Below the pieces are notes generated by a model. It had not been told where the DNA came from and did not search any database. It saw nothing but the letters and a program-made list of their open reading frames with translations. 64,000 nt of DNA from NCBI RefSeq assembly GCF_016482825.1, contig NZ_JAEMNV010000007.1:186001-250000 (forward strand), in the 5' to 3' direction. Below are positions 8,119 to 18,097 of this stretch, piece by piece. This DNA is from Antrihabitans stalagmiti (GTDB lineage Bacteria > Actinomycetota > Actinomycetes > Mycobacteriales > Mycobacteriaceae). The position numbers and the translations under genes are program-made. Within the stretch, counting starts at the first letter, position 1. Each line of letters opens with the position of its first letter.

Positions 8119-8724
8119 CTAACAGACTCCTGCCAACTCGCGACCGAAGACGAGGTTCGACGTCCGCAGCTCGGCACGTAGGCGGTTGAGCGCACGGTGC
8201 TGCATCACTCGCACGACGCCTGCGGTGGTGCCGAGGGCAGCGGCTGTCTCTGCTGCCGACCATCCCAAGACGACGCGCATCATCAGCACTTCCTTGTGCT
8301 TCTCCGAGAGAACTTCCAACAGTTCACGGAGGTGAGCCCGCTGCTCGCCGGCAAGCGCCCACTCTTCGGGTCCTGGGTCCTCGCAGATACGTTCCGGGAT
8401 CTCCTCGACCGTCTGTAGGGGATGTGACTGCGCGCGGCGTCGGGCATCGGAGACCTTGTTGGAGGCGATGCCGTACACGAACGCCAGAAACGACTTGCCC
8501 TGGTCTTCGTATCGGGTGATCGCTCGGATCGTGGCAAGGCAGATTTCCTGTGCCACATCGTCTGCCGTCACCTGAAGCTCGCCAGGTCGGCCGAGACGAT
8601 TGACGCAGTAGCGCCGCATCAGCGGATGAATGATGCGGAGGATTTCGCCGACGGCGACACGATCGCCCGACGCGGCCAGCGGCACCAACGCCTCCAACGC
8701 GTTGGTCGTCTCCACGTCAGACAT
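8119..8724 (-). CDS. ECF-type RNA polymerase sigma factor, SigD/ShbA-like
   Basis: A 201-residue group 4 sigma factor. Region 2 contains DDVAQEICLATIRAITRY and the -10-recognising segment FLAFVYGIASNKVSDARR. Region 4 contains LRELLEVLSEKHKEVLMMRVV and the helix-turn-helix WSAAETAAALGTTAGVVRVMQHRALNRLR. The TAGVVRVMQHRAL segment is typical of the SigD (Rv3414c) and Streptomyces ShbA group. ATG 8724 is preceded by AGGGGG, so the longer frame is rejected. No anti-sigma gene is adjacent. The gene is last in a probable minus-strand run with the DUF3159 and OB-fold genes. Its place beside ceoC is not the mycobacterial position of sigD. Confidence 0.88.
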   Translation of the reverse strand: MSDVETTNALEALVPLAASGDRVAVGEILRIIHPLMRRYCVNRLGRPGELQVTADDVAQEICLATIRAITRYEDQGKSFLAFVYGIASNKVSDARRRAQSHPLQTVEEIPERICEDPGPEEWALAGEQRAHLRELLEVLSEKHKEVLMMRVVLGWSAAETAAALGTTAGVVRVMQHRALNRLRAELRTSNLVFGRELAGVC

Positions 8725-8841
8725 CTCGAAGCCCCCTGGTCGCCCGGTTCGATCGCACACCCGAAAATTCGAGGTACGGATCGATCCTCTAGCGAAGGGT
8801 CCGACGCAACCAGGGACCCCAGGGTGAGAAAGTTGCCACCC

Positions 8842-9531
8842 CTAAGAAGTCGGGTCTTCCGCGTGTCGCGCTGCCGGCTTCCCATCGGTCGCGGTGCCGG
8901 GTTCTTCGGCGGCCTCCGGCTCCGGCTCCGGCGCGGTCAGTCGGTCGGCGCGGCGGGCTGCCCACACCGACACCGCAACTGCCGCAGCGGCCAACGGCCA
9001 ACCCATCGCAATTCGGGCGACAGCGAGCAGACCTTCTTGATCGGTGTTGTAGAAGTGTTGCTGCACGAGATAGCGGGCCCCGAATACGACGGCCCACGCG
9101 GCGGTCGCGATGTCGTAACCACGCACTGCTGCGCGGCTCTTGCGCCAGCCGTTGCCATGACCGTTGAGAAAACCCCATACGACGCCGACGAGAGGCCAGC
9201 GCACGAGGATGGACACGAGGAACGCTGCGCCGTAAACGAGGCTCGCGTAGATACCGAACAAGAAATAGCCCTTGGCGTCGCCAGTGCGGTAGGCGATGAA
9301 CGCGCACAGGCCGACGCCGAGGAAGCCGGAGATTGCGGGCTGGACGGGATCGCGGCGATACAGCCGCCACACGAGAATTGCTGCTGCGACGCCGAGCGCT
9401 GTCCAGATCGCGGTCTGTAGGCCCCACAACGAATTGGCAGGAACGAAAACGAGCACGGGCAACGTCGAGTAGACGAGCCCGCTCACTCCCCCGAGTTGTT
9501 CGAGTACGGACTGCTGCTGGCTATCGCTCAC
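8842..9531 (-). CDS. DUF3159 membrane protein
   Basis: A 229-residue integral membrane protein with about five to six hydrophobic segments between residues 20 and 195 and a polar, acidic C-terminal tail (PEPEPEAAEEPG). Sequence and position match Rv2693c of M. tuberculosis, a DUF3159 protein of unknown role. It follows the OB-fold gene by 35 bp on the same strand and precedes the ECF sigma gene, so the three may share a transcript. No catalytic motif is visible. Confidence 0.85.
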   Translation of the reverse strand: MSDSQQQSVLEQLGGVSGLVYSTLPVLVFVPANSLWGLQTAIWTALGVAAAILVWRLYRRDPVQPAISGFLGVGLCAFIAYRTGDAKGYFLFGIYASLVYGAAFLVSILVRWPLVGVVWGFLNGHGNGWRKSRAAVRGYDIATAAWAVVFGARYLVQQHFYNTDQEGLLAVARIAMGWPLAAAAVAVSVWAARRADRLTAPEPEPEAAEEPGTATDGKPAARHAEDPTS

Positions 9532-9566
9532 CTAACGAGGGTGCCACATCGGCACACCCGAGTCGG

Positions 9567-9944
9567 CTACTCGTCGCCTTGAAGTTCGTAGTTCGGGTTG
9601 TAGATGACCTTCTCGCCACCGCGGTCGCCGACGCGTCCGCGAACCTTCAGTTTTTTGCCGGGTTCGATGCCCGGTATGCGGCGACGGCCGATCCACACGA
9701 GCGTCACGGTGTCGGTGCCGTCGAAGAACTCGGCCTGCATCGTCGCTCCAGCGGACTGCGAACACGCTTCGACGCTGCGCAATCGACCCAACATCGTGAC
9801 TTCGTCGCCACGAACACAGTCGGATGCTCGACAGGCGCCCGAGGCGTCGGCAGAGGATGCCATCTCTTCGGCGTCGACCTGATCGAGATCCTCGGTCAGG
9901 CGATGTTTGAGCCGGCGAAAATATCCTGCGGCTGCGGGTGCCAT
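9567..9944 (-). CDS. OB-fold nucleic-acid-binding protein
   Basis: A 125-residue protein with a helical N-terminus and an OB-fold domain from about 50 to 120, recognisable by EVTMLGRLRSVE, VTLVWIGRRRIPGIEPGKKL and VRGRVGDRGGEKVIYNPNYEL. Such domains resemble the anticodon-binding or RecG-like OB fold. The ATG at 9944 has an AGGAG site 6 nt upstream; the longer frame is not needed. It corresponds to Rv2694c and precedes the DUF3159 gene. The ligand is unknown. Confidence 0.85.
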   Translation of the reverse strand: MAPAAAGYFRRLKHRLTEDLDQVDAEEMASSADASGACRASDCVRGDEVTMLGRLRSVEACSQSAGATMQAEFFDGTDTVTLVWIGRRRIPGIEPGKKLKVRGRVGDRGGEKVIYNPNYELQGDE

Positions 9945-10064
9945 GGTGCGCTCCTGGAGCAATACGTGGCGCGGATCTCGTGCCACTTAGGCCTTCTCAG
10001 CGCCACTGTAGACCTATCCGAGGCGGCGAACCACTCGACTGCAGCCCCAATGGAACGCAGGTGC

Positions 10065-10790
10065 ATGATCGAGCGTATGCAGTCTCCTCGGCGACCTCGG
10101 TGTGCGGTCGTTCTGCCAGGCACCGGGTCCGATGCCGACTTCGTCGGCCGCGCCTTCGGGCCGGCTCTACGCGGCCTGGACCTGGAAGTCATTGCGGTGG
10201 AACCCGATCCACGGGGTGTCGTCGCAAGTTACGTTGCCGCCCTCGATGCTGCCGTTGCACGATCGGGCCCGATCGTCGTCGGTGGTGTGTCGCTAGGCGC
10301 TGCCGTGGCTCTGAACTGGGCAAACGACCGAATCGGCGCGGCGGCGGCGGTACTCGTCGCGCTGCCCGCCTGGACCGGCTCCCCCGACGGCGCACCCGCA
10401 GCCGCAAGCGCGGAGTTGACGGCTCGACTGCTCCGGGCCGACGGAATCGCCGCTGTCACAGCGACTATGCGGGCAGGAAGCCCGCCGTGGCTCGGGGCCG
10501 AACTCGCGAAATCCTGGGCGTCGCAGTGGCCGCATCTTCCCGACGCACTGGACGAGGCAAGCACGTATCGGTCCCCGACACCTGCAGAATTGGCTGCTAC
10601 CACCGTTCCCGTGGCGCTCGTCACCGCGGTCGACGACCCCGTGCATCCATACGCCGTCGCACAGGCCTGGCACGCCGCCATACCGGACTCAGGGGTGGCG
10701 GAAATCACGCTCGACGAGATCGGGGCAGACCCGTCCGTGATCGGGCGGGCGGCGCTGAGGGCGCTCACTCAGACGAGTTTTCGCTGGTAG
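10065..10790 (+). CDS. alpha/beta hydrolase family protein
   Basis: A protein of about 241 residues with the nucleophile elbow GGVSLGAA (Ser near position 70) and a late segment VPVALVTAVDDPVHPYAVAQAW that carries the acidic residue of the triad. The final His is less clear. It fits Rv2695 by position between the OB-fold gene and the DUF3710 gene. The start is uncertain: ATG at 10065 is used, but ATG 10077 and 10050 are possible. Much of the long frame upstream is a shadow of the minus-strand genes. Substrate unknown. Confidence 0.78.
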   Translation: MIERMQSPRRPRCAVVLPGTGSDADFVGRAFGPALRGLDLEVIAVEPDPRGVVASYVAALDAAVARSGPIVVGGVSLGAAVALNWANDRIGAAAAVLVALPAWTGSPDGAPAAASAELTARLLRADGIAAVTATMRAGSPPWLGAELAKSWASQWPHLPDALDEASTYRSPTPAELAATTVPVALVTAVDDPVHPYAVAQAWHAAIPDSGVAEITLDEIGADPSVIGRAALRALTQTSFRW

Positions 10791-10823
10791 CGCGCCTTCT
10801 CGAGCGTCGTTGCGTTACTGCGC

Positions 10824-11612
10824 CTATTTGCGTAGCTGTTGCATTGCCGAACCGTCGGCGCCGCGGCGCGGGGCCTTCGGGGCAGGTGGCGGCGCCTGCG
10901 GCTGCACCGGCTCGGTCGCCGCACGCTGCGCTGCTTCGGCAGCCGCCAACTGCTGCTGATGCGCAGCGGCGAGCTGATCGGCCATCTCCTTCGGCAGGTT
11001 CACCGGCAACGGGGTTCGCACAGGATGTGGATCCGTACCGCGCCGGACGATCGTCTCGCGCAGAATCGCGCGAGCTGCTTCGACGAGCGGCATACCTTCG
11101 ACAACCGAGCCGGCCGGACCAGCTGCGACGAGGCGGACCATCCAGCGATAGCCGTCGACGCCGATGAAGCGAATATCCGCTGCGGCAGTGGACGCCACTA
11201 GTTCTCGACCCCACGGACCGGTCTCGATGCTCACCGTGCCGTTGTCGTCGCGTATCGACTTCGCCAGATCCGCTGTCACCTCTCGCCACTGTCCGGGCGA
11301 CTTGGGCGCGGCATACGCCGCGACGGTGATGCGGCCCTGATCACCGATGACAAGGTGCACACCTTGCGGCTTGCCGTCCTGGCCCATCTCGACCTGTAGC
11401 TGGCCACCCTCCGGCATCGGAAGAATCACCGAACCGAGGTCGAGGCGACCCGCGAGGTCTTCGTCGTCTTCGTAGTCGTAGGGACCGTGCTCGTAGTCGA
11501 CGGCATCCTCGAACTCGTCGGCGTCATCGCTCGACGCGTCCTCCGCTACGAGATCAGCTGCCTGCGTCTCGTCGGCTGCGTCGTCACGATCCTTCTTGCG
11601 CTTTCCGAACAT
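10824..11612 (-). CDS. DUF3710 protein
   Basis: A 262-residue protein with a very acidic N-terminus (residues 8-60 rich in Asp and Glu), a conserved central DUF3710 domain (GSVILPMPEGGQLQVEM to FIGVDGYRWMVRLVAAGPA) and a Gln/Ala/Pro-rich C-terminal tail. The function of the family is unknown. It starts 2 bp after the dut stop codon, so it is very probably co-transcribed with dut, as for Rv2696c-dut in mycobacteria. No signal peptide or membrane segment is visible. Confidence 0.88.
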   Translation of the reverse strand: MFGKRKKDRDDAADETQAADLVAEDASSDDADEFEDAVDYEHGPYDYEDDEDLAGRLDLGSVILPMPEGGQLQVEMGQDGKPQGVHLVIGDQGRITVAAYAAPKSPGQWREVTADLAKSIRDDNGTVSIETGPWGRELVASTAAADIRFIGVDGYRWMVRLVAAGPAGSVVEGMPLVEAARAILRETIVRRGTDPHPVRTPLPVNLPKEMADQLAAAHQQQLAAAEAAQRAATEPVQPQAPPPAPKAPRRGADGSAMQQLRK

Positions 11613-11614
11613 GG

Positions 11615-12085
11615 TTACGCCCCTTTTCCTTGCAAGCTCGCGTGCCCGCCGCTCGACCCGTATCCGCCTGCGCCACGCGTTGTGTCGTCGAGGCTCTCGA
11701 CCTCGACGAAGTCGACCAGCTCTACCTTCTGAACCACGAGCTGCGCGATGCGGTCACCTCGTCGCACGACGATCGGCGTCCGCAGATCGTGGTTGATCAA
11801 GCACACCTTGATCTCGCCGCGATAGCCCGCATCGATCGTTCCCGGCGTATTGACCACGGACAACCCGGATTTTGCTGCGAGGCCGGACCTCGGGTGAATC
11901 AAGCCGACAGTTCCGATCGGGAGGGCAATCGCAATGCCGGTTCCGACGAGCGTTCGCTCGCCGGGTTCGATCGTCACGTCGGCCGTCGCACACAGGTCCA
12001 CACCCGCATCACCGTCGTGTGCACGCTGGGGAATCGCAATATCTGGATCGAGTCGCATCAAGGCGACGGAAGGTACACCGCTCAC
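11615..12085 (-). CDS. dut: deoxyuridine 5'-triphosphate nucleotidohydrolase (dUTPase)
   Basis: Hydrolyses dUTP to dUMP and pyrophosphate, which keeps uracil out of DNA and supplies dTMP synthesis; it acts as a trimer. All five family motifs are visible: [29 protein letters not shown] (with the catalytic Asp), RGDRIAQLV and the C-terminal [12 protein letters not shown] that closes over the site. The GTG at 12085 gives about 156 residues, close to the 154 of the M. tuberculosis enzyme; the longer frame would reach into the divergent promoter. It heads an operon with the DUF3710 gene. Confidence 0.96.
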   Translation of the reverse strand: MSGVPSVALMRLDPDIAIPQRAHDGDAGVDLCATADVTIEPGERTLVGTGIAIALPIGTVGLIHPRSGLAAKSGLSVVNTPGTIDAGYRGEIKVCLINHDLRTPIVVRRGDRIAQLVVQKVELVDFVEVESLDDTTRGAGGYGSSGGHASLQGKGA

Positions 12086-12131
12086 GTGGTCAAAGAGTAC
12101 GCGCCGAGGGGCGCCGACTAATCTGAAGCCC

Positions 12132-12665
12132 GTGTCCAAACAACCTCAGCCCGCTGCGCGAGCCCACAACGGCGAAACTCGGCCGTCGTATTCGGAACGG
12201 CTGTGGGTTCCGGTGTGGTGGTGGCCGATCGCCGTCGCCGTGACCATGCTGCTCGCTGCAGAGATTCATATGGGCGCCCCCGGCATTCGGGCGTGGCTGC
12301 CGTACCTGGTTCTGCTGCCGCTGCCGATCTGGGTTCTGCTGTGGCTGAGCCGGCTACGCGTGGAGGTCACCACCGACGCGGACGACGGTCGCGAACTAAG
12401 AATCGGCCGCGCCCATCTACCGGTCGAGGTCATCTCGCGTGCTGCTGTCGTTCCTGCGACAGCCAAGAGCGCCGCGCTCGGGCGTCAGCTCGACCCGGCC
12501 GCGTACGTCCAGCACCGACCATGGGTCAAACCCATGATCGTGGTCGTCCTCGACGATGCCGACGATCCGACGCCGTACTGGTTGATCAGTACGAGGCATC
12601 CGGATCGTGTGCTCGCCGCGCTTGGTCTCGGAACAGCGTCCGAGCCCGAGCACGACAAGACCTGA
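12132..12665 (+). CDS. DUF3093 membrane protein
   Basis: A 177-residue protein with a polar N-terminus, two adjacent hydrophobic segments at about 28-70 ([22 protein letters not shown] and [17 protein letters not shown]) and a cytosolic C-terminal domain. It is divergent from dut with only 46 bp between the starts, as in the Rv2697c-Rv2698 pair. The GTG at 12132 is the start; the longer upstream frame is antisense to dut. No function is known for the family. Confidence 0.85.
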   Translation: MSKQPQPAARAHNGETRPSYSERLWVPVWWWPIAVAVTMLLAAEIHMGAPGIRAWLPYLVLLPLPIWVLLWLSRLRVEVTTDADDGRELRIGRAHLPVEVISRAAVVPATAKSAALGRQLDPAAYVQHRPWVKPMIVVVLDDADDPTPYWLISTRHPDRVLAALGLGTASEPEHDKT

Positions 12666-12706
12666 CACGTGGCCGCACCGCTGGGTCCTGGCGGTTGGTT
12701 TCAGCT

Positions 12707-13009
12707 TTAAGCGGCGCAGTCCATGCAGATCAGTTGGCCGCCGCTGTTGCTTGCGAGTCTGCTGCGATGATGCACAAGGAAGCAGCTCGAACAAGTGAAC
12801 TCGTCGGCCTGCTTCGGAATGACACGCACAGAGAGCTCTTCGCCTGACAGGTCCGCGCCGGGGAGTTCGAACGACTCCGCGGTATCGGACTCGTCGATGT
12901 CCACGACAGCGGACTGCGCTTCGTTGCGCCGCGCTTTCAGCTCCTCCAGCGAATCTTCGGATACATCGTCGGTCTCAGTCCGCCTCGGTGCGTCGTAGTC
13001 GGTTGCCAT
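12707..13009 (-). CDS. DUF4193 small zinc-ribbon-like protein
   Basis: A 100-residue protein with an acidic N-terminal two-thirds and a C-terminal CSSC ... CMDC pair of Cys motifs that probably binds a zinc ion. The sequence matches the mycobacterial Rv2699c family (DUF4193), which lies at the same position between the DUF3093 gene and cei. The HHRSRL segment lies between the two Cys pairs. The role is unknown; its size and metal site suggest a nucleic-acid or protein interaction module. Confidence 0.9.
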   Translation of the reverse strand: MATDYDAPRRTETDDVSEDSLEELKARRNEAQSAVVDIDESDTAESFELPGADLSGEELSVRVIPKQADEFTCSSCFLVHHRSRLASNSGGQLICMDCAA

Positions 13010-13501
13010 GTCGTCCCCTCGTCCTCTTTCGTGTATCCCGATCCGCTGCGGTCGTGCCGAGCGGGCTGCTCGACAACGGACCCGCCGGATCGCCGGTGGT
13101 GCCTTTTGCCCTGTGTGTGCTCAACGCATTCCGTACACGGAAAGTGCCCGAAATCAGCACCCAGGAAACCCGACGAGCGTGTCGTCGCGTGTCTCGATCG
13201 ACCTGCTCGGCATGCCGCGCAAATCGGTCTGGGCCGCCAGACAATAGCGGATGTCGAAGGGGAATAGTGGGTTCACACCCCAATCGATTCGAAACTGTCC
13301 GACAATCGTCACCAACACGCGCTGGCTTCGAGACATTCCACACATCCGGTGACGACGCGCACATGCTCGATGCCCGTCCGGATTGGTCTCGTCGCACCCG
13401 CCCGTTAAGTTGTTGGGACGTGCGCGGCGATAGTACAGAACCGCCACGTCGCCAGAGGTCCTCCAGGGCGCCTCGGGCGACTGGGCCACGAAAGGGACGC
13501 T
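13010..13501. other. 492-bp non-coding stretch between divergent DUF4193 and cei genes
   Basis: No open frame here has both a start with a ribosome site and a recognisable protein. The short frames seen on both strands have unusual composition and are judged to be shadows. The stretch must hold the promoters for both flanking genes. I could not identify a convincing -10/-35 pair, a tRNA or a strong hairpin. Confidence 0.5.
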
Positions 13502-14188
13502 GTGGTTTCACTTATCACCGAAGGCAGATCGAAGGATCCGAACGGCAAGCCGTTCGTCCGCAGGCGGCGGTTGCCATGGGTCGTCATGGTTGCCGTTCTG
13601 GCTCTGCTCGGTGCCTTCGTATGGGCTCAGGCGCTCACCAGAGACGAAACCAACACCGCTGCGATGTCGTGCAACAGCCCGAAGATTCCGGCGAGCGCGG
13701 AACCGGGCGCGGCCGCTCCTGCTCCATTGGGCAAGCGGGTCGGCGCGTCCCGACTCAAGGACGTCGAGCCCGCTGCCCTCTCGGCGACGAAGGCCCGCGT
13801 GTTCAACGCGAACGGCGAGCGCGGCCAGGCCGCCCACATCGCGTCGCAGCTCAGTGACTACGGTTTCGCGAGCGCGCCGGACGTCCAGGTCGGCAACGAC
13901 CCCGTCTACGTCGATCAGAACATGGAGTGCTCGGGCCAGATCAGGTTCGGCCCCAACGGACTTGCGGCAGCCGCGTCGCTGCAATTGGTCGCCCCGTGCT
14001 CGGAATTGATCGAAGACGCCCGCCAGGACGACACCGTCGACCTAGCACTCGGGACCTTGTTCAACGACATCCGGCCGAACAGCGATGCCGAAGAGGTCCT
14101 CCGCTCCCTGAAGGATCCGCCGCCCGGAGTCGAGCCCGCACCACTCGACATCGATCTGCTCGCGGCTGCCCGCATCGCGAAGTGCTGA
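13502..14188 (+). CDS. cei: envelope integrity protein Cei
   Basis: A 228-residue protein with a basic cytosolic N-terminus, one membrane segment at about 25-45 (LPWVVMVAVLALLGAFVWAQAL) and an extracytoplasmic LytR_C-type domain, with VFNANGERGQAAHIASQLSDYGF as a typical core. Cys57, Cys142, Cys171 and the C-terminal Cys could form disulfides outside the cell. It matches Rv2700 (Cei), known from mycobacteria to support cell-envelope integrity. A GTG at 13502 is the start; no closer canonical start is better placed. It converges with suhB. Confidence 0.88.
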   Translation: MVSLITEGRSKDPNGKPFVRRRRLPWVVMVAVLALLGAFVWAQALTRDETNTAAMSCNSPKIPASAEPGAAAPAPLGKRVGASRLKDVEPAALSATKARVFNANGERGQAAHIASQLSDYGFASAPDVQVGNDPVYVDQNMECSGQIRFGPNGLAAAASLQLVAPCSELIEDARQDDTVDLALGTLFNDIRPNSDAEEVLRSLKDPPPGVEPAPLDIDLLAAARIAKC

Positions 14189-14198
14189 TCAGCGTCTT

Positions 14199-15113
14199 TC
14201 AGTCGTTGGGTATCGCGCGATAGGCGTCCAACTGGGTCAGCAGCACGACGAAGTCGTCGGCGATTCCGGGCGCAACCGCAAGCGTGACCTCCCCCGCGTC
14301 GCTCATCGTGTCGGCGCTCGGAACGTGTACACGCGCGCCCGCCTCCGATGCGATGAGTGCGCCTGCCGCCCAGTCCCACGGGCTCAGTCCGTGTTCGAAA
14401 TGTGCGTCGACGAGCCCGGCAGCGACCATGCACAGGTCGAGCGCTGCCGAGCCGATCCGGCGGATGTCGCGAATCTGCGGTAGCAACTTGGCGATCAACG
14501 CGCCCTGCTCCTCCCGTCGCCGCGAGCCGTAGCCGAAGCCTGTTGCCACAAGCGCGAAGTCGACGGAGTCGACGTCGTTGCAACGCAATTCCGCTGTCGC
14601 CCCAGCACTGTCCGTCCGGGTGGCACCGTGGCCGAGTGCCGCGGCATAGGTGAATTCGCGCGCTACATCCACGACAGCCCCTGCGACGGAGTGCCCGTCC
14701 ACCTGCGCAGCAACCGACACCGCATACGCGGGAATTCCGTAGAGGAAGTTGACGGTCCCATCGATCGGATCGATGACCCAGCGAACGCCTGCCATCGACT
14801 CGGAGCCACCGCCTTCTTCGCCGAGGATCGCATCGTGCGGTCGCAGCTCCCCCAACAACGTGCGGGCGACCTGCTCTGTTTCGGTGTCGACAACCGTGAC
14901 TGGATCGGTCGGTGTGCTCTTCGACTGGACCGAGTCGGGTGCGTCGGTCAGACGATGCGCGCCGACGCCACCGAAGACTTCGGGCCTACGCGTTCGCACG
15001 TGGTGTGCCGCGACCTCGGCTACGCGGATTGCGATCGATCGCAATTCCACGGGATCGACAGTCGTGTTCGTTGTCTCGTTCGGCGTTGTATTTGCGTGTT
15101 CGGTATTCGGCAC
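14199..15113 (-). CDS. suhB: inositol monophosphatase family protein SuhB
   Basis: A 304-residue Mg2+-dependent phosphatase predicted to release inositol from inositol phosphate, feeding phosphatidylinositol and mycothiol synthesis. Metal-binding motifs are intact: GEEGGG near residue 100, WVIDPIDGTVNFLYG at about 112-126 and SPWDWAAGALIASEAG near 245. The N-terminal 20 residues are Thr/Asn-rich and poorly conserved, so a later start is possible. The GTG at 15113 is the start of the open frame. It is divergent from ppgK and converges with cei, as in Rv2700-Rv2702. Confidence 0.92.
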   Translation of the reverse strand: MPNTEHANTTPNETTNTTVDPVELRSIAIRVAEVAAHHVRTRRPEVFGGVGAHRLTDAPDSVQSKSTPTDPVTVVDTETEQVARTLLGELRPHDAILGEEGGGSESMAGVRWVIDPIDGTVNFLYGIPAYAVSVAAQVDGHSVAGAVVDVAREFTYAAALGHGATRTDSAGATAELRCNDVDSVDFALVATGFGYGSRRREEQGALIAKLLPQIRDIRRIGSAALDLCMVAAGLVDAHFEHGLSPWDWAAGALIASEAGARVHVPSADTMSDAGEVTLAVAPGIADDFVVLLTQLDAYRAIPND

Positions 15114-15244
15114 TTCTCAATCGCAGCACAGAACCACCCCCATGCGCATTAATGTTGGCCGCGACGGGGTCTGGACCGACTGAGATGTGGGCCACAGCTC
15201 TCGATCGCCGACCTGTTCCCGCTGTCACCAGGAGTGCGAAACAA

Positions 15245-16006
15245 ATGGCCGTGCAAGCTGATCTCAGTTTCGGTATCGATGTCGGTGGAAGCGGAGTCAA
15301 GGGCGGAATAGTCGACCTGTCCACCGGCGAAATGACCCACTATCGCCTCAAGATCGAGACACCGCATCCCGCTACACCGGAGGCCGTCGTCGCGACCATC
15401 GCGAAAATCGTCGATCAGGCCGACTGGGACGGCCCGGTGGGGGTCACCCTGCCGTGTGTCGTCACCGGCGGTGTCGCGCGCACCGCGGCGAACGTCGACA
15501 AGGCGTGGATAGGAACCGACGCACGAGCGCTCATATCCGAAGCGCTCGGCGGCAGAGGAGTCGCCGTACTGAACGATGCCGACGCAGCCGGCCTCGCCGA
15601 AGACAAGTACGGAGCAGGCAAAGACGTCGAAGGCGTGGTCATTCTCGCGACCTTCGGCACCGGTATCGGCTCCGCGCTGCTCAATCGCGGCGTACTGGTT
15701 CCGAACACCGAATTCGGCCACCTCGAGGTCGACGGGATGGAGGCCGAGCACCGCGCAGCAGCGTCGATCAAGACGAAGAAGAACCTGTCGTTCGAACAGT
15801 GGGCCGAAGAGGTCAGTTTGGTGCTCTCACGCTACGAAGCATTGTTGTGGCCGGATCTCTTTATCGCGGGTGGCGGCATCAGCCGCGACTCCGAAACTTG
15901 GATTCCGTTGCTTACCAACAGAACTCCCGTCGTTCCGGCGACTTTGGAAAATACGGCCGGGATTGTCGGTGCCGCGATGGCAGCGCAGATCGGCATCACG
16001 CCGTAG
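15245..16006 (+). CDS. ppgK: polyphosphate glucokinase
   Basis: A 253-residue ROK-family kinase that phosphorylates glucose with polyphosphate or ATP. The phosphate-binding loop FGIDVGGSGVKGGIVDL covers about 9-25, the substrate segment VAVLNDADAAGLAE lies near 108, and ATFGTGIGSALL is the second phosphate motif. The TKKNLSFEQWAEEV region is typical of PpgK. ATG 15245 is chosen, with AGGAG upstream; the longer frame runs through the divergent promoter. sigA follows 123 bp downstream, the same order as Rv2702-Rv2703. Confidence 0.94.
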   Translation: MAVQADLSFGIDVGGSGVKGGIVDLSTGEMTHYRLKIETPHPATPEAVVATIAKIVDQADWDGPVGVTLPCVVTGGVARTAANVDKAWIGTDARALISEALGGRGVAVLNDADAAGLAEDKYGAGKDVEGVVILATFGTGIGSALLNRGVLVPNTEFGHLEVDGMEAEHRAAASIKTKKNLSFEQWAEEVSLVLSRYEALLWPDLFIAGGGISRDSETWIPLLTNRTPVVPATLENTAGIVGAAMAAQIGITP

Positions 16007-16129
16007 CGTTGAGAAGTTGGTCGTTACAATGGTGGGTGCCCGGCGCCTAGCCGGTGAAACCCGACAGACCTCTCCGCCGGAAAAACCCTCTGGCGTGACG
16101 CCGCACGAAACCGTCACGAAAGGGCGTAC
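16007..16129 (+). promoter_or_regulatory. sigA leader with a possible -10 hexamer
   Basis: The 123 bp between ppgK and sigA hold TACAAT at 16025-16030, a good actinobacterial -10 hexamer, but nothing resembling a -35 lies 16-18 bp upstream. Mycobacterial SigA promoters often lack a clear -35, so this remains possible. Transcription from it would give a leader of about 90 nt. GAAAGGG before the GTG start serves as the ribosome site. Confidence 0.35.
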
Positions 16130-17485
<1,356 letters not shown>

Positions 17486-17495
17486 CTGCTCAGCT

Positions 17496-17533
17496 CACAA
17501 CGCACCCCGCGTTTCGGCGTGGGGTGCGTTGTG
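17496..17533 (+). terminator. rho-independent-type terminator after sigA
   Basis: The 13-bp perfect stem CACAACGCACCCC / GGGGTGCGTTGTG, with a 12-nt GCGTTTCGGCGT loop, is followed by CGTTTTG. It begins 10 bp after the sigA stop codon and should end the sigA transcript before the SRPBCC gene. Confidence 0.85.
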
Positions 17534-17641
17534 CGTTTTGCTGGTTGGCGATTGTGCCGGTCCGGGTTTGCAGCAGGTCGATTCAGGCAATCCGTCAGAG
17601 GTTGGCTGCGATCTGAGTCAGCCACGGACGAAAGAGAGTCG

Positions 17642-18076
17642 ATGGTCGAAGCTCAACGCACGTTTATGGTCGCAAAGCCTCTGAAGACGGTCGTCGCGTA
17701 TCTGCGGGACTTCGGACATGCGACCGAGTGGGATCCAGGTTCGAAGAAGTGCAGCCAGATTTCCGACGGTCCGGTCGCCGTCGGCACACAATGGCGCAAC
17801 GTGTCGAGCTTCTTCGGCATGGAAACCGAACTGACCTATCAGCTCACCCGCGACGAACCGAACCATCTTGTGTTCGAAGGCAGCAACAAGACGGCGAGCA
17901 GCGTGGACGATCTCACGTTCGCCACCGTGGACGACGACTCGACAGAGATCACCTATCAGGCTCATATCGAATTCAACGGCGTCGCCAAACTGGCCGATCC
18001 GGTTGTGGGACTTGGGTTTCCGGGTCTAGCCGACAAGACGGTCGAGCAAATGACACGGACGCTCGAAGCGTTGTAA
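17642..18076 (+). CDS. SRPBCC-fold protein (polyketide cyclase/START-like)
   Basis: A 144-residue single-domain protein of the SRPBCC superfamily. The pattern fits: an N-terminal strand then AKPLKTVVAYLRDFGHATEWDPGS, a middle WRNVSSFFGMETELTYQLTRDEP, and a C-terminal amphipathic helix LADKTVEQMTRTLEAL. Such proteins bind a hydrophobic ligand in a central cavity. No catalytic residues stand out. ATG 17642 follows an AAAGAGAG ribosome-like stretch. It lies alone between the sigA terminator and a converging secreted protein. The ligand is unknown. Confidence 0.8.
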   Translation: MVEAQRTFMVAKPLKTVVAYLRDFGHATEWDPGSKKCSQISDGPVAVGTQWRNVSSFFGMETELTYQLTRDEPNHLVFEGSNKTASSVDDLTFATVDDDSTEITYQAHIEFNGVAKLADPVVGLGFPGLADKTVEQMTRTLEAL

Positions 18077-18088
18077 GTCGAGCGTCCG
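18056..18088. terminator. bidirectional hairpin terminator between converging genes
   Basis: The perfect 11-bp inverted repeat CGGACGCTCGA / TCGAGCGTCCG has an 11-nt loop that contains the stop codon of the SRPBCC gene. The secreted-protein gene ends 9 bp further on, so the hairpin can serve both strands. No T-run follows. Confidence 0.65.
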
Positions 18089-18097
18089 CGCAGAAGG

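Noticed and set aside
9333-10064. An upstream extension of the alpha/beta hydrolase
   Set aside because: It overlaps the minus-strand OB-fold and DUF3159 genes and shows no similarity to a hydrolase.
13154-13489. Short open frames in the gap before cei
   Set aside because: No ribosome site, no recognisable protein and unusual composition on both strands.
16009-16030. TTGAGA and TACAAT as a -35/-10 pair before sigA
   Set aside because: The spacer would be only 10 bp, far too short. The -10 alone is kept with low confidence.
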